The position numbers and the translations under genes were made by a program. From a virus: 58,045 nt of DNA. Shown here in pieces: positions 36,055 through 43,935 of the stretch. The notes beneath the pieces are model-generated. The model was not told the DNA's origin and did not search any database. It worked only from the letters and a program-made list of their open reading frames with translations. Positions within the stretch are counted from its first letter, which is position 1. Every line of letters starts with the position of its first letter. The stretch spans positions 1-58,045 of IMG/VR virus record IMGVR_UViG_3300013306_000019. One strand, 5' to 3'.

Positions 36055-37332
36055 TTACTTGTAGTCGTCCAGCAAGCTAGAGACTGCCTGAGCAAACTCA
36101 CTACGTTCAGATTTCTTCATCGATGTGTGTGCGAAGAGCTTGTGGCCTAGCATACGAGAGACTACATTGTAGACTCCATCATAACGACCAACGTGTAGGT
36201 TGTCACGCTGTGCGATGTCCCAGGTAAGAACAGCTTTCGAACCATGGCCGAGACGAGAAAGAACAGTAAGGATGACGGACTTCTCTAGGTTCTGAGCTTC
36301 ATCAACAATGATGAATGCATCATTAAGAGTACGACCACGAATGTGAGTCAATGGGAGAACCTGAAGCTGCTGCTTAGTTTTCATCTCATCGATCTGACGC
36401 TTCGTAAGGAAGCTCTCGAGTGAGTCAAAGACTGCTGCAGTCCATGGGTCCATCTTCTCTTGCTCAGTTCCTGGAAGGAAGCCAAGCTCTTCTCCACCGA
36501 CAGCGTGCATAGAGCGGAAGACGATGATCTTCTTGTGCTCTTTACCGAGCTGCTCAACACCAGCTGCAAGAGCAAGCATGGACTTACCACCACCTGGAAC
36601 ACCGCCAAGAGAGACACACTTGATAGTTGGATCCATCAACTGCTCAATAGCAATTCTCTGCTCAGCAGATTTACCACTGACCGTCTTGTGAAGAATTGTT
36701 TCTTTGATGAGTCTGAACTCGTACTGCGTCTTGGCAATTGCAAGAGCACTTCCAGTGCCTGATCGAAGAACAACACCCACATTGAGTGGAACATCAATTT
36801 CAAGTTTGATGGTGCCATCCTTGTAGAGAGCTGCCATCTCCTCGCCTGTAATGTCGAAGTATTCAATGTCATCGATGAATTCACCTGTGGTGTTTCCTTC
36901 GATGAAGTCTTCAGTTGCAACGTTGACGAGAGAAGCAACAATCTTGAGAGGGATATCCTTAGAGACAAGAACTACCTCATCTCCCGCTTCAGCTTCTTTG
37001 GCCAGTCCATGGGCAACGGTAATGATCTGAGTGTCATTACTTGGGTGTGCCTTTAGAATCGTAGGAATATCCCCGACGTGATTGATTTCAACACGAATCT
37101 TGGTGTTGTTTTCAATCCAAACACCGGTCTTCAAATCTCCAATTTCTCGTAGTTCTTCGAGCTCTCTGAGTACCATCCGTGCTTCATAGCCAAGGGATGG
37201 GTCAGATCGTTTGGATTCAAGTTCTCTTACACAGACGAGGGGAATAACAATCTCTGAACCTGGGTAGGAATAGAGAGCTTTACGTCCAGCTGAAAGAAGA
37301 ACTGAAGTGTCAATCACGTAAATTTTAGACAT
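36055..37332 (-). CDS. PIN domain-PhoH ATPase fusion
   Basis: 425 aa. The N-terminal PIN domain (KIYVIDTSVLLS, then VCVRELESKR and a later acidic NDTQIITVAHGL) is a Mg2+-dependent RNase fold. The C-terminal PhoH ATPase shows Walker A at 244-251 (GVPGGGKS), Walker B in FIIVDEAQNL, and conserved RGRTLNDA. This is the YlaK/PhoH2-type architecture, an RNA helicase-nuclease. It could degrade or process RNA during infection. The gene ends at the terminator at 36011-36044. No clear TGTACA promoter lies directly upstream. Confidence 0.9.
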   Translation of the reverse strand: MSKIYVIDTSVLLSAGRKALYSYPGSEIVIPLVCVRELESKRSDPSLGYEARMVLRELEELREIGDLKTGVWIENNTKIRVEINHVGDIPTILKAHPSNDTQIITVAHGLAKEAEAGDEVVLVSKDIPLKIVASLVNVATEDFIEGNTTGEFIDDIEYFDITGEEMAALYKDGTIKLEIDVPLNVGVVLRSGTGSALAIAKTQYEFRLIKETILHKTVSGKSAEQRIAIEQLMDPTIKCVSLGGVPGGGKSMLALAAGVEQLGKEHKKIIVFRSMHAVGGEELGFLPGTEQEKMDPWTAAVFDSLESFLTKRQIDEMKTKQQLQVLPLTHIRGRTLNDAFIIVDEAQNLEKSVILTVLSRLGHGSKAVLTWDIAQRDNLHVGRYDGVYNVVSRMLGHKLFAHTSMKKSERSEFAQAVSSLLDDYK

Positions 37333-37409
37333 ATTTATTCACTTAATGTCGAGAGCCGTAGGAATGGCCTTGTGTATCTATTCTATACTATAAGAGGAAT
37401 ATATAACAA

Positions 37410-37715
37410 TTACCACTTAAAGCCTTCATAAGGCAGTGAAGGCTTAGGGGCGACGCGATCAAACAGTCTGGACTGCTCTGTAGCATTCCAACACTGTTCC
37501 TCTGCCAAAGCAACCCACTTGTCCATTGAAGGGCGAAGATAGTACTCAGTCTGATAGCGGAAACGAAGCTCACCGAATTTTTCTTTTACTGAGATGAGCC
37601 TGTAGTCAGGATCAATTCTCTGTAAACGGTTGTTCAGATCAATGAGTATAGGAAACCACGTGTAATGATCGATTGTGCAATCCTCAATCATTTTAAGACG
37701 TTCAAAATTCTTCAT
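37410..37715 (-). CDS. hypothetical protein
   Basis: 101 aa, with aromatic pattern (YTWFPILIDLNNRLQRIDPD; KEKFGELRFRYQTEYYLRPS) often seen in small phage proteins of the 'KFGxLRFY' kind, whose function is unknown to me. Overlaps the upstream gene by 1 nt. Confidence 0.75.
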   Translation of the reverse strand: MKNFERLKMIEDCTIDHYTWFPILIDLNNRLQRIDPDYRLISVKEKFGELRFRYQTEYYLRPSMDKWVALAEEQCWNATEQSRLFDRVAPKPSLPYEGFKW

Positions 37716-38443
37716 CAGCGGCCCTTAGAAGTAGGCAGGAGCCACAGATCAGTCTCATTGAAGATGTAGTTGGACATCTCAGGAAAATTGGAGAGTGCTT
37801 GGATAGTCGCAAACGTGTCAAATGCCATTGCCTTCGTCAGCTCATCTCGAATCCGATCCTGTGCAACCTTCTGCATCAGATTGTGAATCGAGAGTGGAAC
37901 CTGCTGAGTAATGAAGTAGAAGACATCCTCATCCAGTATGAAATCCAAAGTGATTGCAAAACGGAAAGCTCGTAGCATTCTCAATGGGTCTTCTTCGAGA
38001 CGATCAGTACTTCCAACGCATCGGATGATTCTCTTCTCAATGTCTTTAACACCACCGTGAGGGTCGAGGATATTCCCCTTCTCATCAATGGCAATTGCAT
38101 TCATTGTGAAGTCACGGCGTGCCAGGTCATCATAGATGGTGCCCATTTCAACAGAGTCAGGTCGACGTCCATCGGAATAGGCACCATCTTTGCGACATAG
38201 GACAAAGTCAAAGGTCTGGCCTGAAAGATTGAAGTCTGCGAAACTCCATGGCAATTTGCGACGTGCTCGAATTGTCAGGTACTGCGGAGTCTCTAAGAAG
38301 ATTTCGAAATCATTCTTTAGCAGCCAGTCTTTCATGGCTTCGTAAGATTCGGCTTCAACTGAAAAGTCAAAGTCGTGCGAGAGGCGACCCATAATGTGGT
38401 CACGAACTGCACCACCTACGAGGTAAAGATGTACGTTTGTCAT
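37715..38443 (-). CDS. tRNA nucleotidyltransferase/poly(A) polymerase-family protein (CCA-adding type)
   Basis: 242 aa. The class II head is intact: LVGGAVRDHIMGRLSHDFDF (GG-x-V-R-D and D-x-D) and a motif B/C region (RRDFTMNAIAID, then DPHGGVKDIEKRIIRCVG, and RLEEDPLRMLRAFRFA). The enzyme is shorter than cellular CCA enzymes (about 400 aa) because the C-terminal body/tail is reduced. It could repair or add CCA ends; twelve of the thirteen tRNA genes here encode no CCA. Alternatively it may be a poly(A) polymerase. Confidence 0.85.
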   Translation of the reverse strand: MTNVHLYLVGGAVRDHIMGRLSHDFDFSVEAESYEAMKDWLLKNDFEIFLETPQYLTIRARRKLPWSFADFNLSGQTFDFVLCRKDGAYSDGRRPDSVEMGTIYDDLARRDFTMNAIAIDEKGNILDPHGGVKDIEKRIIRCVGSTDRLEEDPLRMLRAFRFAITLDFILDEDVFYFITQQVPLSIHNLMQKVAQDRIRDELTKAMAFDTFATIQALSNFPEMSNYIFNETDLWLLPTSKGR

Positions 38444-38460
38444 TTTGTCCTTTAGATTGT

Positions 38461-38727
38461 TTACGAGTTCTCTGAACCCTTATGTCGATTGTATACTAGT
38501 CGGTCAGTTTCATCTACCACATCATCGACTATATCCTGAGCTCGCATGATGGACTCATACTTAATCCAGTGGTGGCGGCAAAAGAGAAGATCGAGCCCTG
38601 ACGTGAGAACTACTTGTACGTAGGCCTGGGCTCCATCTCTGTCACAGCGATGGTTGGCATTTAGGGTGTATTGACGAGGTTTGGTGGGTGTCTCAGACTT
38701 AGCCTGGGTAGCTGTAGCAATACTCAT
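38461..38727 (-). CDS. DUF7455-like zinc protein
   Basis: 88 aa. HRCDRDGAQAYVQVVLTSGL then LLFCRHHWIKYE is the C-D-x(n)-A-Q-A-Y-V ... L-x-F-C-x-H-H pattern of a small actinobacterial and phage zinc protein. It is of unknown function. In cellular members the first pair is C-x2-C (CDRC); here the second Cys is replaced (CDRD), so the site may use fewer ligands. Confidence 0.75.
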   Translation of the reverse strand: MSIATATQAKSETPTKPRQYTLNANHRCDRDGAQAYVQVVLTSGLDLLFCRHHWIKYESIMRAQDIVDDVVDETDRLVYNRHKGSENS

Positions 38728-38758
38728 AACCGCTCCTTAGTAGATAACTAATTCTAAA

Positions 38759-39688
38759 TCAGAAGTCAGAGTCAATGGGGCCAACACGGAAGAGTGTCAG
38801 TCCGATTTCCTCCCACATCCGACAAACCTTGAGACGGTCATCGAACACACCAACTACACTGTAGTTTGGTGCCACGTGCTTGTAGAACAACTCGTGCTTG
38901 ACGATGTCATCAGGAATGTATGAATCCTTTGGACGCATGAACAGAGCTTCACCGAACAGCTCGTGCTTGATCAGCCAATCCATTGTCTCGTTGTAGCAAA
39001 CCTCATCACGACCAGACATGAAGATGACTTTGTAGCCAGCCTTGATCAAAGAGCGCGCAACCTTGATGACTGCCCAGATCGGAGAATCTTCTCCAACACG
39101 GTGCCAATCGAAAGGTCCACGTCCAAACATCTTTGCCAATGTGCCATCGATGTCGAAGAGGAAGACTTCCTCCAGCTCCTCATTTGGAACGTAAGTCGTC
39201 CACTTTCCCACTTCAGTTCCTTCAGAAGAGAAGTCAGGAACAATAGGAAACTTGCCCTTTGTGATGTAGCGCTGGTGGAAATTGCGGATGACGGCTTCAC
39301 CAACCTGACGGTCAGTGGCTGCAGCATCACGACGAACAGCTTCTTCAACGTCGACTGGAACATCTTCGATGACCAGAGGAATTTTCATCTTCTCAGCCTT
39401 TGACTGCCATTCACGCACAGTCTTGAGGCGAAGGTTCGTTGCATCGACACAAACTGAAAGCTGGGCTTTCAATGCAGCAGTCACCATTGCGTGTTCGATT
39501 GTGGAGACAGTCTCTTCCTGCTGGCGCTCCAGTCCCCAGTACATTCCATACAGCTGGAAACGGATGTCATCGCGGTTAATACGGACTCGTCCACTGGGGT
39601 TTTCAGCAACCCATGCCTTGGCAAGAGTGCTTTTGCCGCTTCGAGGGATTCCTCGGTACAACTTGATTACTTGTTCTTCGATAGTCAT
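38759..39688 (-). CDS. pnk: polynucleotide kinase-phosphatase (T4 Pnkp-like), leaderless mRNA
   Basis: 309 aa. N-terminal 5'-kinase with P-loop at 13-21 (GIPRSGKST) and R-I-N-R-D-D; C-terminal 3'-phosphatase of the HAD family (LFDIDGTLA, about residue 176, then MSGRDE). This is the full T4 Pnkp architecture. It heals 2',3'-cyclic phosphate and 5'-OH RNA ends left by anticodon nucleases so that RNA ligase (42152-43345) can seal them. Promoter at 39695-39723 predicts +1 at its ATG. Confidence 0.9.
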   Translation of the reverse strand: MTIEEQVIKLYRGIPRSGKSTLAKAWVAENPSGRVRINRDDIRFQLYGMYWGLERQQEETVSTIEHAMVTAALKAQLSVCVDATNLRLKTVREWQSKAEKMKIPLVIEDVPVDVEEAVRRDAAATDRQVGEAVIRNFHQRYITKGKFPIVPDFSSEGTEVGKWTTYVPNEELEEVFLFDIDGTLAKMFGRGPFDWHRVGEDSPIWAVIKVARSLIKAGYKVIFMSGRDEVCYNETMDWLIKHELFGEALFMRPKDSYIPDDIVKHELFYKHVAPNYSVVGVFDDRLKVCRMWEEIGLTLFRVGPIDSDF

Positions 39689-39694
39689 ATTTGA

Positions 39695-39723
39695 ATATTA
39701 TCCTAGTTCTCTCATTTTGTACA
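39695..39723 (-). promoter_or_regulatory. leaderless promoter for pnk
   Basis: On the - strand: TGTACA (39723-39718), 17-bp spacer, TAATAT (39700-39695), six bases, ATG. Confidence 0.8.
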
Positions 39724-39756
39724 ATTCTTCTACGAAACCAAACTGATAGATAGACA

Positions 39757-40023
39757 TCAGAGTTCCACCTCATCAAGTGCTCGCATCAATTCACCGAGGT
39801 CGCTGAACTTCTTCTCAGCTACAGTCTCAGTCCAACGGGTAGGTTCGTGCAAAGTCTTAATGACCTTGACAACCGTCCAAGAGTTAGTGTCTGTGTACTC
39901 GCAAGAGTAGCCAGCCCATTCAGTGATAGTCTCTGTTGCCGTGTTCATTACGACTACCAGAGAGTCATCGGTGACTCCGCAGATACGACGGAGTCGCTTG
40001 TCCATTTCTTCTTTGAAGCTCAT
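39757..40023 (-). CDS. hypothetical protein
   Basis: 88 aa. β-rich core (DDSLVVVMNTATETITEWAG) with a C-terminal acidic helix (FSDLGELMRALDEVEL). Shares one base with the upstream stop. Function unknown. Confidence 0.75.
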   Translation of the reverse strand: MSFKEEMDKRLRRICGVTDDSLVVVMNTATETITEWAGYSCEYTDTNSWTVVKVIKTLHEPTRWTETVAEKKFSDLGELMRALDEVEL

Positions 40024-40259
40024 TATTTCAACCCTTCCAGTGCGTTGAGGCAGTTGTGGATGTGTTCCCAGAGCTGTTCTCGATTCATGCCTACATAGGC
40101 AAAAGACTCATCCCCATACTGATCAACTGTCTCAACGCCTAGTTCAACGTAATCATTACCGAGAACTTCGATACTAATTTTTTCCTGTTGATTGGAAGAA
40201 CGATTAACATCAATTGTGAGATTCTGCTCTGTGCCAAGTCTCGTGTATTCAGTAGCCAT
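40023..40259 (-). CDS. hypothetical protein
   Basis: 78 aa with acidic middle (NDYVELGVETVDQYGDESFA) and a His-rich C-terminal helix (EQLWEHIHNCLNALEGLK). First gene behind the promoter at 40301; AAAGGACAAAG lies before the ATG. Confidence 0.75.
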   Translation of the reverse strand: MATEYTRLGTEQNLTIDVNRSSNQQEKISIEVLGNDYVELGVETVDQYGDESFAYVGMNREQLWEHIHNCLNALEGLK

Positions 40260-40300
40260 TTTCTTTGTCCTTTAAGTAGTGTGGTGTTGCTGATAGAATT

Positions 40301-40329
40301 ACTATATCCTACCAGCAACACCATGTACA
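40301..40329 (-). promoter_or_regulatory. promoter for the 39757-40259 genes, with inverted-repeat spacer
   Basis: On the - strand: TGTACA (40329-40324), 17-bp spacer, TATAGT (40306-40301); +1 A40294, leader AUCAGCAACACC. The spacer contains GGTGTTGCTG (on the - strand), the exact complement of the leader CAGCAACACC, so the -10 sits inside a 10-bp inverted repeat (40283-40292 with 40313-40322). Confidence 0.85.
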
Positions 40330-40330
40330 C

Positions 40331-41419
40331 TTAAGAAAGGACAGTCTTCCGGGCCCAGTTGGGAGAAGTGAATGTCATGTTCTGAGTGATGATCTGATCA
40401 ATAACCGAGACAGCCGTTTTCATCCGTCGTTCATGGTCACCACAGACAAGTACCCAAGAGTGTCCTCGCTTCGTGAGAAGCTGCTTGAAGTTCTCTGTCA
40501 TTCGTTCGCGGAGATGTTCACCATCACGGTAGCCATCATCCTCAAAGTCAACACCTTCATCATCAGTGATCAAGTACAGATCACGTCGAGGCAAAGGGTT
40601 GTCGATCAGGAGCCGCGAGTCCTTGTCTGTGTAACGCTCTTCCCAGATGCTTGTAGCCAATACATCGGTGTCTGCGATGACTAGAGGGGCACTATCAGCA
40701 GCATAGTTTTCCATCTGCTGCTGAGACTTTGCAATGTGCTGGAAGTCTTCCTTCGTCCACTTCAAGTCATCCATTCCAGCATCTGGATTTGCATAGCGGA
40801 GATGAGTCAGCCAGTTTTCAGTGAAGATACGACCATACTCAGGCACAGTTCCCATCTCAGGAAACTGAGGTCGGTAGTGGTCAACAAGAGCTTCAGTGAG
40901 AGTTGTCGTTCCAGTTGACTCTGCACCGACAACGATGATGCGAGTTGCCATTTCCTGTCGAGCAGGTGCAATGATCTGGTGCCAGTTTTCTGCATGCTGG
41001 TCTCGACAGGCTGTACCACTGACATGGAACTTGGAGCGAGACTGGTCAATGACTACATTCTCTGCTTCGAACCAATCAGCCAGTTCCTCACCATAGGCTT
41101 CTGAAGTGAAGACTTTGTGGATTTTACCGTTGAACTGCTTCTCAAGAGCCAGACGCATCTGCTCTACATGAGCTTTCCAGATTTCCCTGGAGTGGTAGTC
41201 TTCAGGTGTATCGTTCTTCTGCCCGATGAAGCGGACATTTCGCTGTGACTTGAACTCTTCTTGCAGCCACTCGACTCTCTGATCTACTTCAATACTTTCG
41301 AACCGGTTGCCAAGAACAATAACGAAGAGGAAGTCGACCTGCTTTGCTGCTTCTGAAATCAGATGAGCGTGGCCTTTGTGGGGTGGGTAGAACTTGCCGA
41401 TTACGAGACCGTTGGTCAT
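40331..41419 (-). CDS. nadR: NadR-like bifunctional NMN adenylyltransferase / nicotinamide riboside kinase
   Basis: 362 aa. NMNAT domain first: GKFYPPHKGH (8-17), the (H/T)-x-G-H nucleotidyl motif, and ISGTACRD-like FHVSGTACR near 131-139. The C-terminal half is an NR kinase with P-loop GAESTGTTT (165-173) and DTD/DVLA and RxDLY features. It would convert imported NR to NMN to NAD+. It lacks the N-terminal HTH repressor of enterobacterial NadR. It overlaps the adjacent pnuC gene by 1 nt, so uptake and phosphorylation are co-expressed. Confidence 0.9.
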   Translation of the reverse strand: MTNGLVIGKFYPPHKGHAHLISEAAKQVDFLFVIVLGNRFESIEVDQRVEWLQEEFKSQRNVRFIGQKNDTPEDYHSREIWKAHVEQMRLALEKQFNGKIHKVFTSEAYGEELADWFEAENVVIDQSRSKFHVSGTACRDQHAENWHQIIAPARQEMATRIIVVGAESTGTTTLTEALVDHYRPQFPEMGTVPEYGRIFTENWLTHLRYANPDAGMDDLKWTKEDFQHIAKSQQQMENYAADSAPLVIADTDVLATSIWEERYTDKDSRLLIDNPLPRRDLYLITDDEGVDFEDDGYRDGEHLRERMTENFKQLLTKRGHSWVLVCGDHERRMKTAVSVIDQIITQNMTFTSPNWARKTVLS

Positions 41420-42078
41420 TAGACAGTCACCAGTTCCGGAGTCTCCTGAGCTTCTTCAACCTTGCAGGTTTTCTTCCAGTCGAAGAGACCGTAGATGCAG
41501 AGTGCAAAGAAGCCGATGTAGAGGATTGCCGTCAGTGTGAGACCCTTGCTGAAGTATAGGGGAATCGAGACAAGGTCGATGACGATCCAAACGTACCAGT
41601 GCTGGAAAATCTTTTTGGCCTGGCCGTAAGTGGCAACGAGAGAAGCTGCAAGGATAAATGCGTCAGGGATGGGAACACTCGAGTTGGTTGCAAAGGAAAG
41701 AAGAGCACCGATTGCTACTGTACCGACGACAATTGCTGCAAGACCATTGATAGCTTCACTTGTGTAGGTGTCTCGGATTGGAAGGTCATTGCGGAGTTCA
41801 GTCGATTTGGAACCTCGGCTCCAGTTGTACCAGCCATACGCTGCAACAACTGCGAAGACAACCTGCAGGAAGGAGTCTGCATAGAGACCCGATCCGAGGA
41901 ACAGGATGGTGAAGGCGACGTTGTTGAGAATACCTACTGGCCAGTTCCAAAGGTACTGTTTAGCAACTGCAAAGACGCAGGCTGCACCAGTTACGAAGCC
42001 GATGATTTCGATCCAACTGACTGGAGCTCCGAACAATTCGAAGGGAGCCGAGGTCATCCAGGTAATAAGTTCATTCAT
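41419..42078 (-). CDS. pnuC: PnuC-like nicotinamide riboside transporter
   Basis: 219 aa with six or seven membrane helices (ITGAACVFAVAKQYLWNWPV; LAAIVVGTVAIGALLSFAT; LTAILYIGFFALCIYGL). The WNWPVGILNN motif and the W-Y-x-W pair (GWYNW, HWYVW) are PnuC hallmarks. It imports NR for the adjacent NadR kinase. ATG follows AAAAGGAACAAAACAAACA in the conserved leader of the promoter at 42122. Confidence 0.9.
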   Translation of the reverse strand: MNELITWMTSAPFELFGAPVSWIEIIGFVTGAACVFAVAKQYLWNWPVGILNNVAFTILFLGSGLYADSFLQVVFAVVAAYGWYNWSRGSKSTELRNDLPIRDTYTSEAINGLAAIVVGTVAIGALLSFATNSSVPIPDAFILAASLVATYGQAKKIFQHWYVWIVIDLVSIPLYFSKGLTLTAILYIGFFALCIYGLFDWKKTCKVEEAQETPELVTV

Positions 42079-42121
42079 TGTTTGTTTTGTTCCTTTTTAG
42101 GTGGTTTGTGTTGATATAAAG

Positions 42122-42150
42122 ACTCTATACAACTTTTTAGAGAATGTACA
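42122..42150 (-). promoter_or_regulatory. promoter for the pnuC-nadR operon
   Basis: On the - strand: TGTACA (42150-42145), 17-bp spacer, TAGAGT (42127-42122); +1 gives leader AUCAACACAAACC. Confidence 0.8.
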
Positions 42151-42151
42151 C

Positions 42152-43345
42152 TTAAGGTTCCATGTCGCTGAATGGAGGCAAAGAAACACCGAACGGCTGA
42201 ATGTCAGCCCATGCCTTCATCTGAATACCCGTCGCATCTCCATGACGGATGTAGCGAATGATTTCAGTGACGTAAGGATGAGACTGAGCCTTGAGCCAAA
42301 GGTCCTGACCTTCGAGATGACGAATGTCTTCAGCAAACTTGAATGCATCAGTAATTTTGTCACCAGCTTTAATATAGTGCTCCTGTAGAGTTCTATGCAC
42401 CCAGTTTTCGAACTCGTCAGGAACAGTGTCAAAGAGACGAGCTTTCCAGTCATCCTGCTCTGCAGCATCGACAAAAGCCTTGACGTCATAGAAGAAGACA
42501 GAACCCCAATGTTTCGGGTCTTCCTTGATGTAGGGAACATCCTTGAACAGATCGGCAACTTGGTAGACCCAAAGGCTACGTGCCGACGTTCCTGTCACAA
42601 TTGCATGAAGTCGCTTGTAGTCTTCCTGCTTGATCTTGAGGTGGACAGTGCCATCCTGTGAAAAGACATCGAGAACAAGACCCTCAGCATTGTGACGAGG
42701 GGGAATAGCGAGAGCCTCTGCAACTGTAATGTTCCGCTTAAGAATAATGTCAGAGGTGATCTGACGGCGGATAATACCTGTATCAAGGAGGACAGTGCCC
42801 AATGGGCGGATCGACTCTTCAGCTCCGTAGTCTAGGACGATGCGACCTTCAGGGTAGATAATTTCAAAGATGGGAGTTGCCCAGCGTAGCATGCCTTCAT
42901 CCCACTGGTCCCGGTAGTATTCACCTTCATCTGAAGAATCCAAGAGCTCTGTTGCCTTTAGGGCCTGAGGTGAGTTGAAGCTGCCCTTTGTTGCAATGCC
43001 ATCATGGCCATTGTAGCGCCAATAAACACCAAGCGAACCATCCAGTTTGTCTGTGACGTAGCACAAATCATCAAGCGAGAACTTGGGTGCACCTGGCTGG
43101 CCGTAGTTGAAGAACTTTCCAGGACCTCGAGCAATGACGTAGCCTTCTTCATCGATGATGAGACCTCGGCAAACCATTGTCTCTGCGGTCCAGTACTGCT
43201 TGAACTGCGTCAAATGAGTGTAGCAGAGAATTTCGATGGGAAGTTCAGAGTGGTGAGACCGTTTGATCATTCCATCCGCAATATCTTTTTCAAGCTGGAT
43301 AGGATCGAGAAGTTCAGAGATATGAATTTTAGCAGGGGTTGACAA
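42152..43345 (-). CDS. RNA ligase (TTG start)
   Basis: 397 aa. Nucleotidyltransferase motif I lies at VTDKLDGSLG with the lysine K100 as the expected AMP acceptor. Upstream MVCRGLIIDEEGYVIARGPG fits the ligase fold, and GLVLDVF and HLKIKQEDYK later fit motifs IV and V (E-G-L-V, L-K-I-K). It belongs to the T4 Rnl1/DraRnl-like ATP-dependent RNA ligases rather than to the DNA ligases. Together with pnk it forms an RNA-repair pair. The start is the TTG at 43345, after AAAGGAAAAGTAA. Confidence 0.9.
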   Translation of the reverse strand: MSTPAKIHISELLDPIQLEKDIADGMIKRSHHSELPIEILCYTHLTQFKQYWTAETMVCRGLIIDEEGYVIARGPGKFFNYGQPGAPKFSLDDLCYVTDKLDGSLGVYWRYNGHDGIATKGSFNSPQALKATELLDSSDEGEYYRDQWDEGMLRWATPIFEIIYPEGRIVLDYGAEESIRPLGTVLLDTGIIRRQITSDIILKRNITVAEALAIPPRHNAEGLVLDVFSQDGTVHLKIKQEDYKRLHAIVTGTSARSLWVYQVADLFKDVPYIKEDPKHWGSVFFYDVKAFVDAAEQDDWKARLFDTVPDEFENWVHRTLQEHYIKAGDKITDAFKFAEDIRHLEGQDLWLKAQSHPYVTEIIRYIRHGDATGIQMKAWADIQPFGVSLPPFSDMEP

Positions 43346-43374
43346 TTACTTTTCCTTTAGTTGATGTTAGAACT

Positions 43375-43403
43375 ACAATATACTACTTAGCAGCAGATGT
43401 ACA
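43375..43403 (-). promoter_or_regulatory. promoter for the RNA ligase gene
   Basis: On the - strand: TGTACA (43403-43398), 17-bp spacer, TATTGT (43380-43375); leader starts AACAUCAACUAAAGG, a variant of the conserved leader. Confidence 0.8.
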
Positions 43404-43404
43404 T

Positions 43405-43860
43405 TTACTGACGGTAGTGGAGTTCACCAAGAGCACAGAAGTCAATAAGAGCGTCGAAGTCACTGCTGTCATACAGCTTTTTGTCATAGGAGTTCAACCA
43501 ACGGAAGGAATAACCTCGCGCATCCAATGCCATAAGGTAGCTGACATGGGTTTCAGCTGGGGCTAAGACTGATACTTGGGTATAGAACTCTACTTCTATC
43601 CAGCATTCGACGTCCTCAGGCTCACCGGTGTCACTGAACGTATCTTCCTCGTACAGCTTGCCAATAATAGCGCATGTCATGACGATACCTGGTCGCTGAG
43701 GGGTGTGGCTGACTTGGGTTGCTTTGATGATGACTTGCTCTTCTGGATCGAGAGCTTCTCTTTTCGGACTATCCTGTGTCTGGGTAATCTCTGTAAGATC
43801 ATCATACAAAAGGTCTAGGTCGAGATTGTCATCGAAGTAGACGATTGTAATGAGTGACAT
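43405..43860 (-). CDS. hypothetical protein
   Basis: 151 aa, strongly acidic in the first half (FDDNLDLDLLYDDLTEITQT). β-rich later (CWIEVEFYTQVSVLAPAETH). No family recognised. A promoter over a perfect palindrome lies upstream. Confidence 0.75.
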   Translation of the reverse strand: MSLITIVYFDDNLDLDLLYDDLTEITQTQDSPKREALDPEEQVIIKATQVSHTPQRPGIVMTCAIIGKLYEEDTFSDTGEPEDVECWIEVEFYTQVSVLAPAETHVSYLMALDARGYSFRWLNSYDKKLYDSSDFDALIDFCALGELHYRQ

Positions 43861-43878
43861 ATGGTTACAGCCTTAAAC

Positions 43879-43914
43879 AGATATAGTGGTTCTACGAATA
43901 GAACCACTATATCT
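43879..43914. promoter_or_regulatory. 16-bp-arm perfect palindrome spanning a promoter -10 and start site
   Basis: Arms 43879-43894 and 43899-43914 pair perfectly around the loop TTCG (read on the - strand). The -10 (43911-43906) is in one arm and the predicted +1 (43899) is at the loop edge, so this acts on DNA (operator or cruciform); the transcript includes only half of it. Confidence 0.8.
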
Positions 43915-43934
43915 TATTTAGTTAGAGAAGTACA
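43906..43934 (-). promoter_or_regulatory. promoter for the 43405-43860 gene
   Basis: On the - strand: TGTACT (43934-43929), 17-bp spacer, TATAGT (43911-43906), +1 about 43899; leader lacks AUCAACAAC. Confidence 0.8.
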
Positions 43935-43935
43935 G

